From positions 1-7,425 of the forward strand of contig JASLLL010000053.1 in the NCBI GenBank assembly GCA_030747075.1: a DNA stretch of 7,425 nt, in the 5' to 3' direction. Position 1 is the first letter of the stretch, and every line of letters starts with the position of its first letter. Source of the stretch: Gemmatimonadota bacterium. Its GTDB lineage: Bacteria > ARS69. The translations under genes and the position numbers were made by a program. The notes under the pieces were generated by a model. It was given only the letters and a program-made list of their open reading frames with translations, did no database searches and had not been told where the DNA came from. Below are positions 5,985 through 7,425 of this stretch, piece after piece.

Positions 5985-6093
5985 CCCCCGGTTCGGTGGA
6001 CGGTTCCTTCCGGGGCGGCGGCGGGGCGCAACACCGCTGGACACTCTCACGCGGCCGCCCCCGCCGAACCGCGGGGACGCCGGAAAGGAACCG
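5985..6093. repeat. Two interleaved inverted repeats (A-B-A'-B')
   Basis: Arm A (5985-5996, CCCCCGGTTCGG) pairs with A' (6064-6076, CCGAACCGCGGGG), 12 bp with one bulged C. Arm B (6001-6013, CGGTTCCTTCCGG) pairs with B' (6080-6093, CCGGAAAGGAACCG), 13 bp with one bulged A. The arms are interleaved rather than nested, separated by only four bases (A-B) and three bases (A'-B'). That is too short for both stems to form comfortably as a pseudoknot, so alternative folds are likely. All four arms share a CGGTTC/GAACCG core, so cross-pairings are possible too. An inner GC stem (about 6016-6025 with 6058-6066) would add to the B-B' form. B' contains the AAGGA that precedes the mini-ORF. Confidence 0.6.
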
Positions 6094-6097
6094 CGTC

Positions 6098-6166
6098 ATG
6101 AAGGCCACACTTCTTGCCGCACTGCACGGCTGTGCGTCCGTGCGGCACCCGGCCAGGCGGAGCTAG
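6098..6166 (+). CDS. Possible 22-residue mini-ORF
   Basis: ATG to TAG, encoding MKATLLAALHGCASVRHPAR plus two residues. AAGGA at 6085-6089 is eight bases before the ATG, a good spacing, but it lies inside arm B' of the inverted repeat above. The peptide begins like a short lipoprotein or secretion leader (LHGC) but then ends. It overlaps the end of hemA on the opposite strand by four bases. It may be a leader peptide, a remnant, or chance; I give it little weight. Confidence 0.2.
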   Translation: MKATLLAALHGCASVRHPARRS

Positions 6167-7425
6167 TCCAGTTCGAACAGCCTGCGCAAGCTGTCCAGAT
6201 CCCGGGTTCGCTCTTCCCGCGCGTCCGTGCTCTTCAGGCGCACGACCGGTCGCCGGACGATCCCCCGAATCAACCCGGCCAGGCTCTGCTCCACCGCTTC
6301 CCGGATGTCGTCCGGCATGCCTCCGCCCAGACGCCCCATTTCGCGAGCCTTCAGTTCTTCGAGGAAGGCGCGGAAGTCGTCCACCGTGGGCTTGAGATCC
6401 AGGTTCGCGATCCACCCCTCAAACTCTCGCGCGGACTCTGAGAGAACCTCTTCCACGGCGGGAACCTCTCGGAGCCGGGCGGAGACATTCCCCTGAACGA
6501 TCTCCTCCAGATCGTCCAGCCCGAAGAGAAACACACTCCCGATCTTCGCCACTTCCGGGTCTACATCCCGTGGTACCGCGATATCCAGAAGAAAGAGCGG
6601 GCGTCGGTTCCTGCGCTCCATCGCGGCATGGACCGCTCCGGGCAGAATCACCGGGACCGTGCTTCCCGTGGTCGACAGCACGATGTCCGCCTCCGCGAGG
6701 AGCACTTCCAGTTCCTCCATGCCGTGAGCCGTGATCTTCGTGCCGGGATGCGCACGGGACAGCGTCCCGACCAGCTCTTCCGCCCGGCCTGCGCTCCGGT
6801 TGGCAATCGCCAGTCCGGCCGCGCCCTGCTTGAGGAAGTGTCGGGCGGCGAGGGCGCCCGTTTCCCCGGCGCCCACCAGAAGCACGCGACGGGACTCCAG
6901 CTTCTCAAAGAGCTTCCGCGACAGATCCACCGCCGCAAAGGCCACGCTGACCGCGCCCGCGTCGATCTTCGTCTTCCCGCGTGCCAGCTTCCCCGCCCGG
7001 AACGCACCCTGAAACGCACGCAGCAGAACCGGGCCGAGCGGGACGATCTCCCGCGCCGCACGGTAGGCGTCCTTCACCTGCCCGACGATCTGGGTCTCCC
7101 CCACCATCATGCTCTCCAGACCCGCCACCACGCGATACAGGTGGGCGACCGCGTCCATCCCGTCCAGCCGGTACCCAAGATCGCCTTCAAACGGCAGCGC
7201 GTCCCCCCCCGCGGCATCCAGCGCCCGCCGAAAGGACCCGACGGCATCCACATGCCCGGGCGCTTCCAGATAGACCTCCGTCCGGTTGCAGGTGCTCAGC
7301 ACCACCCCGGACACGCCTTCCTCCGCAACCGTGCTCAAGAAGACGCGTGCGCTTTCTTCGCTCAGGTGGACGCGCTCCCGCACTTCCGTGGATGCCCGAT
7401 GGTGATCCACTCCCCAGAGCGTCAC
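6163..7425 (-). CDS. hemA: Glutamyl-tRNA reductase
   Basis: A 420-residue protein, normal length for the family. It catalyses NADPH-dependent reduction of glutamyl-tRNA(Glu) to glutamate-1-semialdehyde, the committed step of C5-pathway tetrapyrrole (heme) synthesis, in the cytoplasm. The N-terminal catalytic domain has VVLSTCNRTEVY with the thioester-forming Cys46, then AVAHLYRVVAGLESMMVGET followed by QIVGQVK. The NADPH-binding Rossmann domain has VLLVGAGETG (182-190), IANRS, DIVLSTTGS and LFLLDIAVPRDVDP. The C-terminal dimerisation region starts with EFEGWIANLDLKPTVDDFR and ends in the family-like LRRLFELD. The GTG start is the last codon inside the window and aligns with usual HemA N termini, so the gene appears complete, though a slightly earlier start outside cannot be excluded. 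Downstream is the convergent HAD gene, so hemC/hemB do not follow it. A run of eight C on the + strand (7203-7210) lies in the coding region and keeps the frame. Confidence 0.97.
   Translation of the reverse strand: MTLWGVDHHRASTEVRERVHLSEESARVFLSTVAEEGVSGVVLSTCNRTEVYLEAPGHVDAVGSFRRALDAAGGDALPFEGDLGYRLDGMDAVAHLYRVVAGLESMMVGETQIVGQVKDAYRAAREIVPLGPVLLRAFQGAFRAGKLARGKTKIDAGAVSVAFAAVDLSRKLFEKLESRRVLLVGAGETGALAARHFLKQGAAGLAIANRSAGRAEELVGTLSRAHPGTKITAHGMEELEVLLAEADIVLSTTGSTVPVILPGAVHAAMERRNRRPLFLLDIAVPRDVDPEVAKIGSVFLFGLDDLEEIVQGNVSARLREVPAVEEVLSESAREFEGWIANLDLKPTVDDFRAFLEELKAREMGRLGGGMPDDIREAVEQSLAGLIRGIVRRPVVRLKSTDAREERTRDLDSLRRLFELD

Larger units (their letters stand above)
5851..6162. other. 312-base intergenic region with dense inverted repeats
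   Basis: This is the convergent gap between the HAD gene and hemA. No protein-coding frame of normal size is supported. It contains a small hairpin (5921-5947), two interleaved long inverted repeats (5985-6093) and a 22-codon mini-ORF (6098-6166). No promoter or T-tract terminator was recognised. Confidence 0.7.

Overview
The window is high-GC bacterial chromosomal DNA with G/C-rich third codon positions, mostly GTG starts and short intergenic gaps. It carries six protein-coding genes that I can support. No RNA gene, insertion sequence, integrase, CRISPR array or replication origin was seen. The gene content suggests a Gram-negative or diderm organism: an exported transglutaminase-like protein, a sulfatase-superfamily protein with a lipoprotein-like leader and the C-terminal ending LRALGYV, and a DUF4236-TPR protein. 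Sulfatases ending this way are, from memory, common in uncultured high-GC lineages such as Eisenbacteria and Krumholzibacteria, but this taxonomic guess is weak.

Layout, left to right. A secreted transglutaminase-like protein (30-1016, +) faces a large alkaline-phosphatase/sulfatase-superfamily protein (1106-3406, -). Their 89-base convergent gap contains an imperfect tandem duplication with a perfect 18-base core. Upstream of the sulfatase on the same strand lie a 62-residue four-cysteine zinc-ribbon-like protein (3579-3767, -) and a DUF4236-TPR protein (3859-4950, -). These three minus-strand genes are read in the order DUF4236-TPR, zinc ribbon, sulfatase. A good sigma70-like promoter in front of the sulfatase suggests that it has its own transcription start. 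Divergent from the DUF4236 gene is an LHPP-like HAD-IIA phosphatase (5071-5850, +). At the right edge is glutamyl-tRNA reductase hemA (6163-7425, -), the first committed enzyme of C5-pathway tetrapyrrole synthesis, which converges on the HAD gene.

The 312-base gap between the HAD gene and hemA has no convincing gene. It does hold two long, interleaved inverted repeats (arm order A-B-A'-B') just before a 22-codon mini-ORF whose Shine-Dalgarno lies inside one arm. This is the most unusual non-coding structure in the window. Among the proteins, the most interesting points are a sulfatase-fold enzyme with Thr in the nucleophile position and Ala where the catalytic Arg/His is expected, and the DUF4236-TPR fusion. 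The genes do not form an obvious single pathway. I see a housekeeping locus (hemA, HAD) next to cell-envelope or hypothetical genes, and no clear multi-gene defence or biosynthetic system.
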